NCBI RefSeq assembly: GCF_008831285.2
Contig: NC_045150.1
Location: 1,936,001-2,000,000, forward strand
Direction of reading: 5' to 3'
Source: Nymphaea colorata
Taxonomy: Eukaryota; Streptophyta; Magnoliopsida; Nymphaeales; Nymphaeaceae
Length of the DNA: 64,000 nucleotides
Each line of letters opens with the position of its first letter. Positions within the stretch are counted from its first letter, which is position 1. Of the stretch, positions 12,553-23,529 are shown piece by piece. The translations under genes were made by a program, and so were the position numbers. The notes under the pieces are model-generated. The model ran no database searches and was not told the DNA's origin. It was given only the letters and a program-made list of their open reading frames with translations.

Positions 12553-12932
12553 GGTGGCTTCATATGGATGGTTTTGGTTTTGCATTTCCTTCAACTTTCT
12601 AACATTCTGATTTGGATTTTTCTTAAGCCTTCTTTCTTTGCATTTTGCCACATAGAAATCACCCATGTGCTTTGGAATCGATTAATGGTGCATGCAGTTG
12701 CAACTTAGAACTCATTGACACATTTGCATACAAATTTTTATATTGTCAAGCCATAGAAAAATGAATCTTTTTAACATAACCACATGACCCAAGAGTTTGT
12801 GACAAAATGCTAAGTATAAGGGTAGTTCTCGCCTATGTGCATTGAAAAACACCAAATTATGACTGCCCATAGAGAGATGCATCTAGTTACGCTTAATGAC
12901 ACAATATATATGTATATATATATATATATTTA

Positions 12933-12983
<51 letters not shown>

Positions 12984-15900
12984 TATTTGGTAAATACCTG
13001 ACCAGTTTGGTAAGGGATAAAAACCAGACCTCTTAAATTTATGTTAAAAAGGTATTTAAAACAAAATATAAACCTCCTAGTGTGTTTATAAACACTAATA
13101 TAATATCAGTCATGTTTTAGTTCCGGTTATTTTTGTTTAAAAAAAAGGATCTTTTTACTGTCAAAATTTTAATGTAATAAGAGAGCAGTTCATTTTTCGA
13201 TTATTAAAAACCATTAATAAAGTAAAAGACGACTAACTTAATATGTGCTTCTCACCAAATCAATCTTAAGATCATAGCTATAAGGTTAGATTGCAAAAGA
13301 TGATTAATGGGTCTCATTTTTGTCTCTTACCAAGTAGGTTGTGTTTTACGGTTTTACCAACTTTCATATAGTTCAATCCTCCCAGATGCCAGACCGCTAA
13401 AATTAAAAAAAAGTTGTCACTAAAGCAATCACTACATTGGCGTTAAGATGGTTTATTGTGTGGCAATCACTAAAGCAGCTTCCTCATTTGATGGAGGATG
13501 GAGGCAGGGCTTCAGCTTGGAAACGTGGAAGACGGGATGAATGTTGCTGCCTGCTGGAAGAAGTAGCTCATAAGCCGTGGTCTCGACTTTCCTAATGATT
13601 TTGTATGGCCCGACGTAGCGAAGAGACAACTTGTTGTATCCTCGAGGCAGTCGGTAAGAAGTTCCCTGGACTGGCCTGTGCAAATATACCCACTCCTCCA
13701 CGCTATAGTGCTGCTCGCGGTGCTTGTGGTTGTACTGGATGACCATGCAATTTCTGCAACTGATAAATGTGCTTTCAGGTCCCGCAGGATGACATCCCTA
13801 CACTTGAGCTGGGTGTTGACCTCTTCCTCTCTCATGGTACCTCGGTGGACGTTTGGTGGCAGCTGCTCATAGCCTCATATACAACTTCGAATGGTGTGGT
13901 ACCCGTGGACGAATGTCAACTAGTATTGTAGGAGAGTTTAGGCCACGATAAGTAGTCCACCCACAGCCTCGGCCACTGTCATGCAAAGCATCTTAAGTCC
14001 GTCTCGAGGTAGTGGTTGACAACCTCAGTTTGGCCGTTTGCTTGGGGGTGATAAACAGTGCTCAACTGTAACATCCTGCCTTGCAAGTGAAAATATTCTT
14101 GCCAAAATGCACTTATGAAGATTGGGTCTCTATTGCTGGTGATCGTGCGAGGCATTCCATGCAGCTTCCCTACATTGTCCTGAAAAGTTTTGGCCACCGT
14201 CGTTGTTGTGTAGGAGTGGGCTAGGGGAATGAAGTGAGCATACTTCGAGAGGCGATCAACGACCATGAATATGACAGACTTACCTCTGGACACCGGAAGC
14301 CCTTCTATGAAGTCCATGGAAATATCTTCCCATATCTGTTTGCGGGTGGGAAGTGGCTTGAGGAGGCCGGCTAGTCTCATTGTTTCATATTTGTTACTCT
14401 GACATACATTACACAGCTGAATGAAATTTCTAACATCTCTCTTCATGCTAGGCCAGTAGAACATGGTGAGCAATCGTCTGTACATCCCCTCTACACCCTC
14501 GTGTCATGCGTGCAGTCATTGTGGCAATGCTACAGAAGTAAGTTGGGCAGGGCAGTATCCAGGGGAATGTAAATTTGACCGCTGTGATGTAAATAAGGGG
14601 GTTTCCATCCGTATCCGTAGTCTGAAGAGGATGACTGTCCATGCGCTTTTTGATTTTCCTAGCTGATTCTGCTTCCTGCTGTGCCTGTCGAATTTGCTCC
14701 CATAGCTGGGTCTAGACCTGCATCATGGTTATCAAACCGTTGGCTTGCTACTCTACAGTCATGGATCTTGAGAGTCCACCGGCGGCAGTATTCTCCTTCC
14801 CTCTACAAAAATGCACCTCGAAGTCGAATCCCATCAGCTTGAGGATCCATTTTTGTAATGTCAGTGAGAGGGATGGTTGTTGTAGACAGCATCTTAGGCT
14901 TTGATGGTCTGTGAACACCACAAACCATTTCCCCATTAGGTAGTGTTTCTACTTCAGGACAGCCAAGACGATACCCACCAGCTTTCTCTCATATGCAGAC
15001 TTGATGATGAAGGCCACTCCCATCACCCTGCTGAAATAGGCCACGAGATGAGTCTCTTGGCTCCACACCGCCCCGACTTCCACATCTGAGGCATCTGATT
15101 CCACCGTGAAGGGAAGCCTGAAAGTTGGCATCTGCAACACAGATGCAGTGGTGAATGCATGTATCTGCTGTTGGAATGCTTGTTCAGCCTGCATGCTCCA
15201 TAGGAACCTTGCCCTTCTTCATTAACTCAGTAAGGTGTGCTGTGATAAGCCCATAGGTCTTGACAAACTTCTGATAATAGCATGTGAGCCCCAAAAATGC
15301 ACGCTGTTTTATTATTGTCTGAGGCGTCTTCCAATTCTTCACTGTCCTCACCTTTTTCTCCTCCATACTCACCTGCCATTGGTTGATCACTTGCCCCAGA
15401 TATGAGATGGTCTATGTCCTGAACGTGCACTTTGATGGTTTCACATGCAACTCAATTTGCTGCAGTATTGATAATACTGCTCGAAGGTGCTGCAGATTCT
15501 CTTGTTCCTCGCTGCTATAGGTGAGAATGTCCTCAAAAAACACTAGAACGAACCTGCGCAGAAAGGGGCAGAATAGGTCGTTCATTAGGGACTGAAAAGT
15601 GGACGGTGCATTCGTCAACGATGGTGAACTCGTAGTGCATGTCGTGAGTATGGAAGGCGTTCTTCAGAACATCCTCAGTGGCAACTCTGGTTTGATGGTA
15701 GCCCGAATGTAAGTCTAGCTTGGAAAAAAGGCGAGCTCCATGCAGATCAAGTAGATTGTCTACAACTGGAATATGGTATTTATCCTTGACCCTGATGGCA
15801 TTCAGCACGCGTAAACGCCAACTGCCATCCTTCTTCTTGACTAGTAGGGCTGGCGATGTGATTGGGCTTCAACTCGGTTGGAGCACCCTAGTCTCTAACA

Positions 15901-17651
15901 TCTCCTGCACTAACCGCTCCAGTGCCTCCTTCTGGAAGTGGTAGGATCACAACTTCACTGGTTTGGCACTTGGCTGGAGCTTGATCCAGTGTTCATGACC
16001 GCGTCGAGGCAATAGGGTAACAGGTGCTGCAAAGACTTGTGGAAACTCCTTCAGCAGGTCATCAAAGTGCCGTCCTAAGGGCGCTTGTCGGTTGTTGGCC
16101 TGTTGCCTTCTTTCTCTGAAGGGCATTGTGTTGACAACAGGAAAAAGGAGGTCGATGGTCCTTTCATCATACTCTGTGCGAACTCAAATTCACACGACCT
16201 TTTGGGTGCAGCCTCTATCGTCAGCTGATCACCACCACCCCACCCCCGCCCCCCCGTTTGGAACTGCATCCTCATGCTAACAAAATCCCATACAACCTCT
16301 CTGATTTCAAGCAGCCATTGGATGCTTTCAAACTTCTCTTGGTATTCGACATTTGTTCCCATCTGTTTGATTTTGGAGATCTCGACATTGTAATCCAGGT
16401 AAAACGATGGTCCGAACTGAGCAATAATCTCCCTCACTAGGGTTTGGCTTCACTTAGTGCGCCAGCAGCCATCTGTACCAACAGATAGGTACGCCTTCGA
16501 GGTACACTGCCGCATGATTGATCCTCTATTCTCCTCCGATTCCCTGCATTCAAAGTATTGGTCCGATGGGAACACCCAGCTCACAGGATCCTTCCTATTG
16601 AATCTCGGAAACTCCATTTTCACTTACTTCCATGGACCTCCTCCAGATACGCCGAAGGAAAGGAGTTTCCTCTGCGATCGTCATTGGTGTTCGTTCAGAA
16701 TTTGGAGAACGACGCGTACCTTGCTGGAGGACTTCACACATCATATCCACCAGCATCTGTTGCTTGGCGACCATTGTGTTGAGGAGTGCATCCACGGCCT
16801 CCAATCGCTGCTCTACCATATGCATTCTCCCTCCCACTCCTCCTAGCGCTGTCTCGAACTGTGCTCGATGGATGGTGCTCTACTTTCACCATTGCTTTTC
16901 GTGCAGTGACCCTTTTCGCCATGGCCTGAGATTGCAAGCAAAGGTGCTGACTGAATGTGGATAATGTTGGACAAGCAAGTTGCTGTCAAGTTTCAAAAGA
17001 TAATATGTCACTTATAGAATGCAATCCTTAACGGTCTTACATATGTATTAGGTGCAAGTTTGTTGGGTAAGTATATATCCTGTCCTTTTAGTACTCGATG
17101 ACTTTGTATCGAACTTAAGTTGGATATCTTACTGTGTTTCTGAGGAGAAATAAGACACATTGCTTAGTGTGGGCCTTCACTGAATTAAATAACAAGATAT
17201 GCAGTTTGAACATATTCATGAGGTCGGCTGATTTTTCTACACCTTTGTAGCTTCACACTTTTATTGTAAAAGCTTCATATCTTCATTATTTTGCAAATTG
17301 TACATGGTATGAGCCACTTGTGTTTTTCTGTTCTCCTTAGTGTTTGATAGAAGTATCATTTTTATTAATTATGCTGTCTTCATCTTTATTTGAGCAGGAA
17401 AATGTATTAGCTGAGTCACGAATGATGATACCTGATTGCCATAAACGCTTAGAGGCTTCACTGGCTGATCTTCAAGGCATACTGGTAATTTTATTAGCTT
17501 TAATGATAGTTAAACTTTGATTTGGTTCATCTTTCCTCATCCTTTCTTTCGTTACTTTCAGGAAGAGTTCAAAGAAGAAAGCAAGGGAGGCCCAGAAATT
17601 GATGAAGCGGAGAAAGTTGTTGTGGAGATTAAAACTTTGTTTAAGGGTTGA
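9712..17651 (+). CDS. TBCA: Tubulin-folding cofactor A (TBCA; KIESEL in Arabidopsis)
   Basis: Three exons (9712-9864, 17398-17484, 17562-17651) join in phase 0 to give 109 residues, close to the usual plant length of about 113. Exon 1 starts MATVRDLKIKTSTCKRLLKE and contains ELHSYEKEVEREAAK. Exon 2 has the hallmark ESRMMIPDCHKRLEASLADL. Exon 3 ends EIKTLFKG. TBCA is a small helical-bundle chaperone that holds beta-tubulin in the cytosol during alpha/beta-tubulin assembly. All splice sites are GT-AG (CAG|GTAGTA, GAGCAG|GAA, CTG|GTAATT, TTTCAG|GAA). Start: first ATG after the 5' UTR intron acceptor, and it matches the family N-terminus. No stop or frameshift interrupts the exons. Oddity: intron 1 is 7533 bp and packed with mobile DNA. 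Splicing is inferred, not shown. Confidence 0.93.
11878..12432. mobile_element. hAT-type MITE, copy 2 (555 bp), perfect 8-bp target duplication
   Basis: The left end is TAAGGCTGGGCATCGGGCCG. The reverse complement of the right end is TAAGCCTGGGCAACGGGCCG. CTTTGAGG flanks both sides exactly (11870-11877 and 12433-12440). An 8-bp duplication and this TIR style are typical of hAT transposons. The subterminal parts are dense in GGCCCG/CGGGCC words that can fold back. The interior (about 12080-12260) is non-coding and lacks transposase motifs. It sits inside TBCA intron 1, so its insertion is compatible with splicing of that gene. Confidence 0.92.
12481..12552. repeat. CT/GA dinucleotide microsatellite
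   Basis: About 70 bp of CT repeats with one interruption, in TBCA intron 1. The antisense (RE)n open frame across it is an artefact. Confidence 0.95.
12902..12984. repeat. Compound TA / TTTA / TA / GA microsatellite
   Basis: A run of TA, then TTTA units, TA again and GA, in TBCA intron 1. The same TA-then-GA order recurs at 22440-22492. Confidence 0.9.
13453..16937 (-). mobile_element. Ty3/gypsy (chromovirus-type) remnant in antisense orientation
   Basis: On the minus strand: gag start MAKRVTARKAMVKVEHHP (16923), gag core EIIAQFGPSFYLDYNVEISK (16431), RT KDKYHIPVVDNLLDLHGA and FSKLDLHSGYHQTRV (15787-15670), FVLVFFEDILTYSS (about 15553), RNase H FTDHQSLR (14918), integrase YWPSMKRD, CNVCQSNK and MDFIEGLP (14453-14308), and HPVFHVSKLKPCL (about 13540-13502). 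RT after protease with integrase last is the gypsy order. The RT catalytic FxDD reads FFED. No zinc knuckle or protease is seen between gag and RT, pointing to an internal deletion near 16100-16250. No chromodomain, LTR, primer site or target duplication is visible, so both ends are lost. Frameshifts are frequent. Confidence 0.88.
13979..14485 (-). pseudogene. gypsy integrase fragment (168 codons open)
   Basis: Longest intact piece of the gypsy remnant. CNVCQSNK is the second half of the HHCC zinc site. The core has D in MDFIEGLP, D in SNRDPIF and E in GQTEVVN, so the DDE triad looks present. The frame breaks before the C-terminal domain. Confidence 0.85.
17398..17484 (+). CDS. TBCA: TBCA coding exon 2
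   Basis: 29 codons, ENVLAESRMMIPDCHKRLEA onward, between acceptor TTTGAGCAG and donor CTG|GTAATT. It carries the most conserved block of the family. Confidence 0.93.
17562..17651 (+). CDS. TBCA: TBCA coding exon 3 with stop
   Basis: 29 codons plus TGA, starting EEFKEESKGGPEIDEAEKVV after acceptor ACTTTCAG. The acidic, helical C-terminus is typical of the family. The intron before it is only 77 bp. Confidence 0.92.
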   Translation, partial: EEFKEESKGGPEIDEAEKVVVEIKTLFKG

Positions 17652-17843
17652 ACAAGTTAATGAGTATTTTTCATCCAACGTTCTTTGGTTGCCAGATGAT
17701 CTGGTCCTTGTAAGCTTTTGGTACAAACTGCTTAACTGATCTGGTTTTACTACAGAAAGTATCTGACTATTAGGTGTTGTCCTTTCGGTATCCTTTTCAT
17801 CATCACTAAGGCTGTGTTTGGAATAAACTTTTGGATACAATAA

Positions 17844-17876
<33 letters not shown>

Positions 17877-18600
17877 GGGGGTTGTGAATAATTTTACAGA
17901 AATCTTATGAGAAAACTAAGGGAATTGGAACTATATTAATATGTCCAATTCACCTTGCAATATAATCTGCTGTTTTTAGCTTAGAAGATGAAGGTAAAAC
18001 AAAGACAAATTGCAATATTGCATTAAAATTGAAGGTGGTCATAGGTCTGGGTGCCATCTTCATAACTAACTCAACCTCATTGGGGCTGCGATCGGGTACA
18101 CTTACTTATTTTTAGGATAATTGAGTACAACATTATCATGTAGTGTTAAGTACAAGATGTGAAGGTTTTATGAAACATGAAATAGTCAATAATACGAGAT
18201 ACCGATGGCAGTTAAAAACTAGAAATTGAAAATGTTAGTTCTCTTGCTTGATCGACCACCTCTTGCTCCTTTCTCTCTCTCTCTCTCCCCATTTGATGAG
18301 CTGGAGCAATCTAACCTCCCATGCAGATGCCCCCATGAATGTGTCGGTGAGCATGCATGAGAAGTAGCTGCTTGATATATATATATATATATATATATAT
18401 GTTACCTTGCCATCTAACCAAAGCGATTGAATTGAAGCAGATAGAAGATTGCGAGCAAGACAAGGAGAAAAGTGTGTGAGTTTATTAGATGATAAAATAC
18501 CCATCACTTATTTTTCTTTGCTTTTTTCTTATCCGTCCAACATGATTTATCAGATGGTCAAGATTTGATGGCTGGATGACTCTGAAAAGCCAGTCACTAT
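17652..18600. other. TBCA 3' flank, AT-rich spacer
   Basis: Probable 3' UTR directly after the TBCA stop; no unambiguous poly(A) signal chosen. It includes the T10G26 tract and a TA microsatellite at 18378-18401. No gene is recognised. Confidence 0.5.
17846..17881. repeat. T10G26 homopolymer tract
   Basis: Ten T followed by 26 G, about 200 bp after the TBCA stop codon. The G-run could form G-quadruplex structures if its length is real. Long G homopolymers are also a common sequencing artefact. Confidence 0.8.
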
Positions 18601-19780
18601 TTAATATATATATATATATATATATGTCATTAATGTTTTAGTGTCTTTAGTACCTGCCCTCAAACAAATTCTCATGCCACAGAATGTGGATAAAGGACAT
18701 ACGATTTTATCTCCCTTGTTTAATACAAGTGTTATGAAACTTTGGAAGCTGGACTCTATGAACAAGGTCAGACAATACAAAAAATTGATATTTGACAGCA
18801 AATGTGGGTCTATTATCGTATCAATTACAGTTCGGTTAGCAGGTCCTTGCACAACAACAAAAATGAATCTCACCCATGCAAAGCACAAGGAACAGGCCAA
18901 GAGTCCAGTCAAAATCAAATTAAAACCGAAACTTGGTTCACAGTTATCTCCTAGCTACTCAATGGGTTCACCTCTTGTCGTCGAACTTTCTTCGGACCCA
19001 CATGATCATAAGTATATTCATAACGTGATCTGGAAGACGGTATGGCCAGAATTTTCCTTCTTAAACCTGCTTTGATATAAAGACGTTTAATAAATTCTGG
19101 ATAATAAGGACAAATAACTAAAGTCGTCAGGTACACTTTTGAGCCCAATTGCACAATGACAATGGTTGAGATAGCAATCAACCTGAAAAAGGGGTCATTA
19201 GGTGATCCTGATCATTATATATAGGTGTTTCAAAGTAGTCTTAAGAAATATCCTGTAACTGAAGTATGGTGGAGAGTTGAAGAGATTTTACCTTTCTTAC
19301 AGTTTCTATTCAAAATCAACTACCTCAAAGAAAATAACAGGAAAGAAGAACACCACCAAATTGAAACTCGGCTATTTGCTTGATAGAAACAGTGTTCCCG
19401 ATATCAGCATGCAGTCAAAAGTTGTGGAATGCCATTTTGCTGATCATGCCACCAGAGATGTAAATCATGCATCTAGACTTGTCGGTACATGTTCTATGAA
19501 AAGATCTGTCAATGGGAAGATGTCCTTCAACATTCAGCCATCATAGGAGAGGGGCTTCAAGATCTATATGCTCAGTGATCAAATGCTCAATGTCTGCATT
19601 GGAGACCGATTTTCACAAAAAAAAAAAAAAAAAAAAACACCATGACCAAGGCGACTATTCAGCCTGTACAATGCCTTCCTCATTCTACAAACATGCCCAT
19701 TGTTGTTTTTTATTTGTTTGGATGTCTCCATGTAAACTTCTTAATTGAATTCTCAATTACAGAAAAACATTTTTATCCCA
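18601..19780. other. Unassigned region with overlapping open frames on both strands
   Basis: A 144-codon frame (18641-19075, +), a 105-codon hydrophobic frame (18601-18918, -) and a 76-codon frame (18951-19181, -) overlap. None shows a family motif I recognise. TA tracts (about 18603-18625) and a 20-A run (about 19618-19637) are present. It could hold fragments of a host gene; I cannot tell which strand, if any, coded. Confidence 0.3.
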
Positions 19781-19784
19781 CATT

Positions 19785-20500
19785 TTAATTACAGCCTACA
19801 GAATAAGGTGCACTCTGTGGTAATTTTTGCAACAAGCTGGGCAAACATTTCATTATAATCAATCCGCTCAATTTGAGTAAAGCCCTTGACAACAAATTGA
19901 GCTTTAAACCGCTTGTCTAAGCCACCGTTATACTTGATGCGATATATCCATTTACATCTGACAAGTTTTTTTTTTTCTTTTTTTGGTAGAGGAACAATTT
20001 CTCATATGCAGCTTCTTTCAAGTGCGATGATCTCTTCAACCATAGCTTATAGCTTGTCTCCACTTAGGGTGTTTATTAGCCTCCTCAAAGTTTTTTGAGT
20101 TCAGGTAAAAGTAAGTATTTTAGATAAATGATAAGTAACTTTGAGATAAGTTTTGGGAAGTCAAACGCTTGTCTATAGAGCTGAGTGTTTTCGTATAAAA
20201 ATCACTTACTTTAAATAGAGGGTGAGTGACACAAGTTGATCGTCTAAGGGAAGGTTGTCGGTTAGTAGACTCAGTTTCAGATCTAATAAGTGATGGTGGT
20301 GGGTCTGCATTCATTGGTTAACAGACTTTGGTTCTAATAACAAATGGTGCTCCCTCGGCATTGATTGGTTAATAGACTTTAGGTTCAGATATGATAACCA
20401 ATGGTGGTGGTTCGACGAGGCTGCTGGACTCGGTGGTCGATGGTCTGTTTCATTGGACAAGATTTCGCCTTCTATGGAAACGTCAGGCGTAGGACATGAG
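19785..20500 (-). pseudogene. copia RT fragment with the integrase-RT linker
   Basis: On the minus strand the linker ends in a LRRSTCVTHPLFKVSDFY-like phrase (20238-20185). FEEANKHPKWRQA (about 20088) and CKWIYRIKYNGGLDKRFKAQ (19958-19899) then give the start of a copia reverse transcriptase. FVVKGFTQIERIDYNEMFAQ follows. The RT active site and everything downstream are missing. No LTRs are seen. Confidence 0.7.
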
Positions 20501-21109
20501 GCTCAAGAGTAACCACATTATAACCACATTATCACCAGCACTGACAAGAGGAAGAATAAATTAATAAAACTTTTCGTAACCACATTGGGAAGAGTAAACA
20601 AAACTTTTCTGGAAAAAAAAATTGAGTTTCCTTTCCTTTCTCCTTTCTCCCTTCGCTTGTTGTCTCATAAGGGTTCTTGTTCAAATAATCACACATTCCG
20701 AAAGATGAACTTTTTTTATGTGATTCAAAGCATTTATAGCCTGCTAGAATAGCCGTGAAAGGTACATTTGAAAATCTCATTTTTCAATTTTATTTGTACC
20801 CTCGTACCATCTTAGAGGTAGCATAAAAATTCGAAGCATAGTGCACGAAAATTTTATGTACAAGCTTGTAATGCTGCCTTGTGGTGACTAAAGCTTTTGG
20901 TATAATCGAAATCGATGGCCAACAAATTTATTTAATCAAGGATGTTCTGATGACGAATGAGAGAATTATAGTGTCAGTCCCTATATGCAGATTGTCTTGA
21001 CTAATATACCCATCTGAATAGCAAAGAAGTGTTTTCGTTTTCTGGTTTCGTCATTTTCATTTTCTCATACCCGTCATTATTTTAGATCTCTTTCTTTATC
21101 TCAAATGTT
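20501..21109. other. AT-rich spacer
   Basis: Nothing recognised apart from small A/T runs. Confidence 0.5.
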
Positions 21110-21480
21110 ATATATATAACATGTTCTGTTATCTCATATTCTAATCGTTATCTAAGATATTATACTTGCTTTGGTATCTCATGCTCTTGCAGTTATCTCA
21201 AATGCTACCAAACTTATTGTATTATCTCATAGCCTTCTCCTTATCTCAGATACTATAAAACGTGTTTTGTTATCTCATATTTTTGTTTTTATCTCAAGCT
21301 CTATAAGACTCGGTTCGTTATCTCATACCTCTATCGTTATCTTACACATTATGAAACATGTTATTTAATCGTAACTCCTTCACTATCTCATACTTCTTCT
21401 ACTATCTCATACCCTATAAAACACATTATTTGATTCTACCCTCTTCGTTATCTAGAACGCTATAGAACCTATTATTTGGT
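21110..21480. repeat. Diverged 48-bp minisatellite
   Basis: Units share the phrase TTATCTCATA followed by a variable half and a second TATCTCA, then ACTATAAAAC. In the frame from 21171 the dipeptide SerHis recurs exactly every 16 codons (residues 3, 19, 35, 51), giving a 48-bp period. About seven units are visible and they have diverged considerably. The twofold TATCTCA inside each unit suggests an older unit of about 24 bp. Confidence 0.8.
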
Positions 21481-21494
21481 CAGAAATGTGTGCC

Positions 21495-21785
21495 ATAAGG
21501 CGCGTACTAAAAATGTTAGAAATGTGTGCTGCACTCATGCAATGTTAAGGCATTGAAATAAAAATACACATTCTACTTTTTTAGCGTAAAGATCAATACT
21601 GAATGTTCATTTATTGATAGTACAGTCACTCGTGACATTATAAGACGCGTATTAAGAATGTTAGAAATGTCTGTTGTATTCATGCAAGCATTGAAGTAAA
21701 TATGCACATTGTACATTGTACTTTTTTTATCGTAAAGATCATTACTGAATGTTCATATTTGATAGTAAAGTCAGATAGTAAAGTC
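21495..21785. repeat. Tandem duplication, 145-bp period
   Basis: The phrase ATAAGGCGCGTACTAAAAAT at 21495 recurs as ATAAGACGCGTATTAAGAAT at 21640. The following sequence also matches (GCGTAAAGATCAATACTGAA versus TCGTAAAGATCATTACTGAA). The two copies have diverged. Confidence 0.85.
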
Positions 21786-22050
21786 ACTGGCACAGAAACT
21801 CCTTTCATGTAAATCATGAACATGAAAGAGAAAAACTCACGCGGTTGCACAAAAAAAACTCGTTCTCGTAAAAACCATGAACATGGAAAAAATGATAAAA
21901 CATTAAGGAAAAAAATCATAGGAGAAAATGATGAACATGAAGAAAAAGAAAAAGACGCAAAGAAATAACGTGGCTCGGCGTAGAATCCTACGTCCATCCA
22001 TGTTGAAGGAGTTGAAGCCTTTCTTTCTCTCTCGATATAATAGATTGACC

Positions 22051-22244
22051 CATATATACATAAACTAAAGCTAGACATCCAGTCATATATACATAAACTA
22101 AAGCTAGACATCGAATCAGACCGAGCTTCACAAAGTCAAACTAGAACTGATCCAAAGTTATTACTGACAGTCGAAGCCCGACCACAAAGTCAAACTCGAA
22201 CTGATCCAAAGTTCTTACTGACAGTCGAAGACCGAGCCGTTTAT
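22051..22244. repeat. Two adjacent short tandem duplications
   Basis: A 33-bp unit starting CATATATACATAAACTAAAG occurs at 22051 and 22084. A 64-bp unit starting CACAAAGTCAAACT occurs at 22129 and 22193. Both pairs are nearly identical, so they are recent relative to the neighbouring minisatellite. Confidence 0.85.
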
Positions 22245-22434
22245 TGAACCAAGCCCAACCGCCAGACCCGGTTCGATATCTAAACCATTAATTTTTTCAT
22301 ATCTTCTGCCAAGATCCGTGACACGTGAAAATTTTATAAAAGTATCATCAACAACACAAAAGAGTGTTGCCTCATCTACAACACAAAAAAAGAGTTTTTT
22401 TAGAGAATCATCGACGATGCAGCTTAGATGAACC

Positions 22435-22439
<5 letters not shown>

Positions 22440-22493
<54 letters not shown>

Positions 22494-22645
22494 ATATAGA
22501 ATATAAAACATGTAGAAAATGAGCTATTAGTAAATACGTATAACCACCATTTTAAACATCATTATAAAAACAATATATGGCCGTTTTCACTATTTAATTT
22601 TACTTTACACTGTTTTTTCTCTTTTTATTTTAAATAGGCCTCTGT

Positions 22646-22711
<66 letters not shown>

Positions 22712-22811
22712 CAATATATGACCGTTTTCACTATTTAATTTTACTTTACACTGTTTTTTTTCTTTTTCTTTTAAATAGACCTCTGTCATATATATATATA
22801 TATATATATGT
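22440..22811. repeat. TA/GA/CA microsatellites and a 141-bp duplication
   Basis: TA then GA at 22440-22492; CA then TA at about 22649-22708; TA at about 22789-22811. The segment starting ACAATATATGGCCGTTTTCA at 22570 is repeated at 22711 (ACAATATATGACCGTTTTCA), each copy running through CACTGTTTTTT to CCTCTGTCA and then a TA tract. The repeat unit therefore contains the microsatellite. Confidence 0.85.
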
Positions 22812-23282
22812 CATATATATATCAAACCAAGCAGAACCACGACTTGGCCCACCCAAGTCTCGAGATACCCAACACACGTCGGGGTCATTGAAAAGTAACC
22901 ACCATATCTCGCAATAATCCAAAAAAAGGAAAAGAGAAACCCTTGAAAATGGGAGGACAAAAACCGCGCTCCACAACACGGACTGTAAGCCAAAGCTAGT
23001 CCATGCAGGCCGAGAAAAAAAAAGAAAAACAAAAACAAAAACAAAAACGCCAGAGCTGCTCGGAATCCTGCTTTATTAGTGTGCACATGCTAAGCAGACC
23101 CGTGCTCCGACTCCGAACACTGGCCTTGGTAAACTAAGTTACCCTGAAGGCTAAAGAAAAAGGTCACCTGGTCGCACTCGTAAAATGCAACATAGTGCGA
23201 ATCAATGCCAAAATTTACCACAGGGAATAGTCACAGTGCTAATCTACAACAAAATTTAACGTACAGGTAACGGTCGGACATA
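22812..23282. other. Spacer downstream of the LEA/DUF4149 gene
   Basis: No gene recognised. The antisense open frames here contain only low-complexity phenylalanine/leucine runs. The 3' UTR of the minus-strand gene probably enters this stretch from the right. Confidence 0.4.
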
Positions 23283-23529
23283 GTGTTTAGTGCTTTTGGT
23301 GGGTACACACCCATGAGAGAAAAGGAGGAAAGAAAATATACAAGAGTTACATTAAAAAGCAATACAGAAAAACAAGTTCCAAAGCTACCACCTCAGTCCT
23401 CAAAAATACAAAATCTGAGAGGCGGGGAAAATCTGTCCTTGGGAAAAAGGAAAAAAGATAAAAAGGAATATGGCACATTGTCCTTTGTCTACATGTTTAT
23501 ACCGATAGCGAACTCGTTTGGTACTCCTG

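Larger units (their letters stand above)
9865..17397 (+). other. TBCA intron 1, 7533 bp, loaded with transposons
   Basis: Bounded by GT...AG. It contains a hAT MITE (11878-12432), a Ty3/gypsy remnant (13453-16937), CT and TA/GA microsatellites, and a short GTAT/TA tract at about 10981-11040. The segments 9958-11869 and 16938-17397 hold nothing else I recognise. A 97-codon frame at 9958-10251 has no family features. Confidence 0.85.

Noticed and set aside
12357-12563. Arg-Glu repeat protein on the minus strand
   Set aside because: It is the CT/GA microsatellite plus hAT MITE subterminal sequence read as protein.
18601-19181. Possible membrane-protein exons on the minus strand (MLO-like was considered)
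   Set aside because: Hydrophobicity alone, without the conserved MLO or other transporter motifs; left unassigned.
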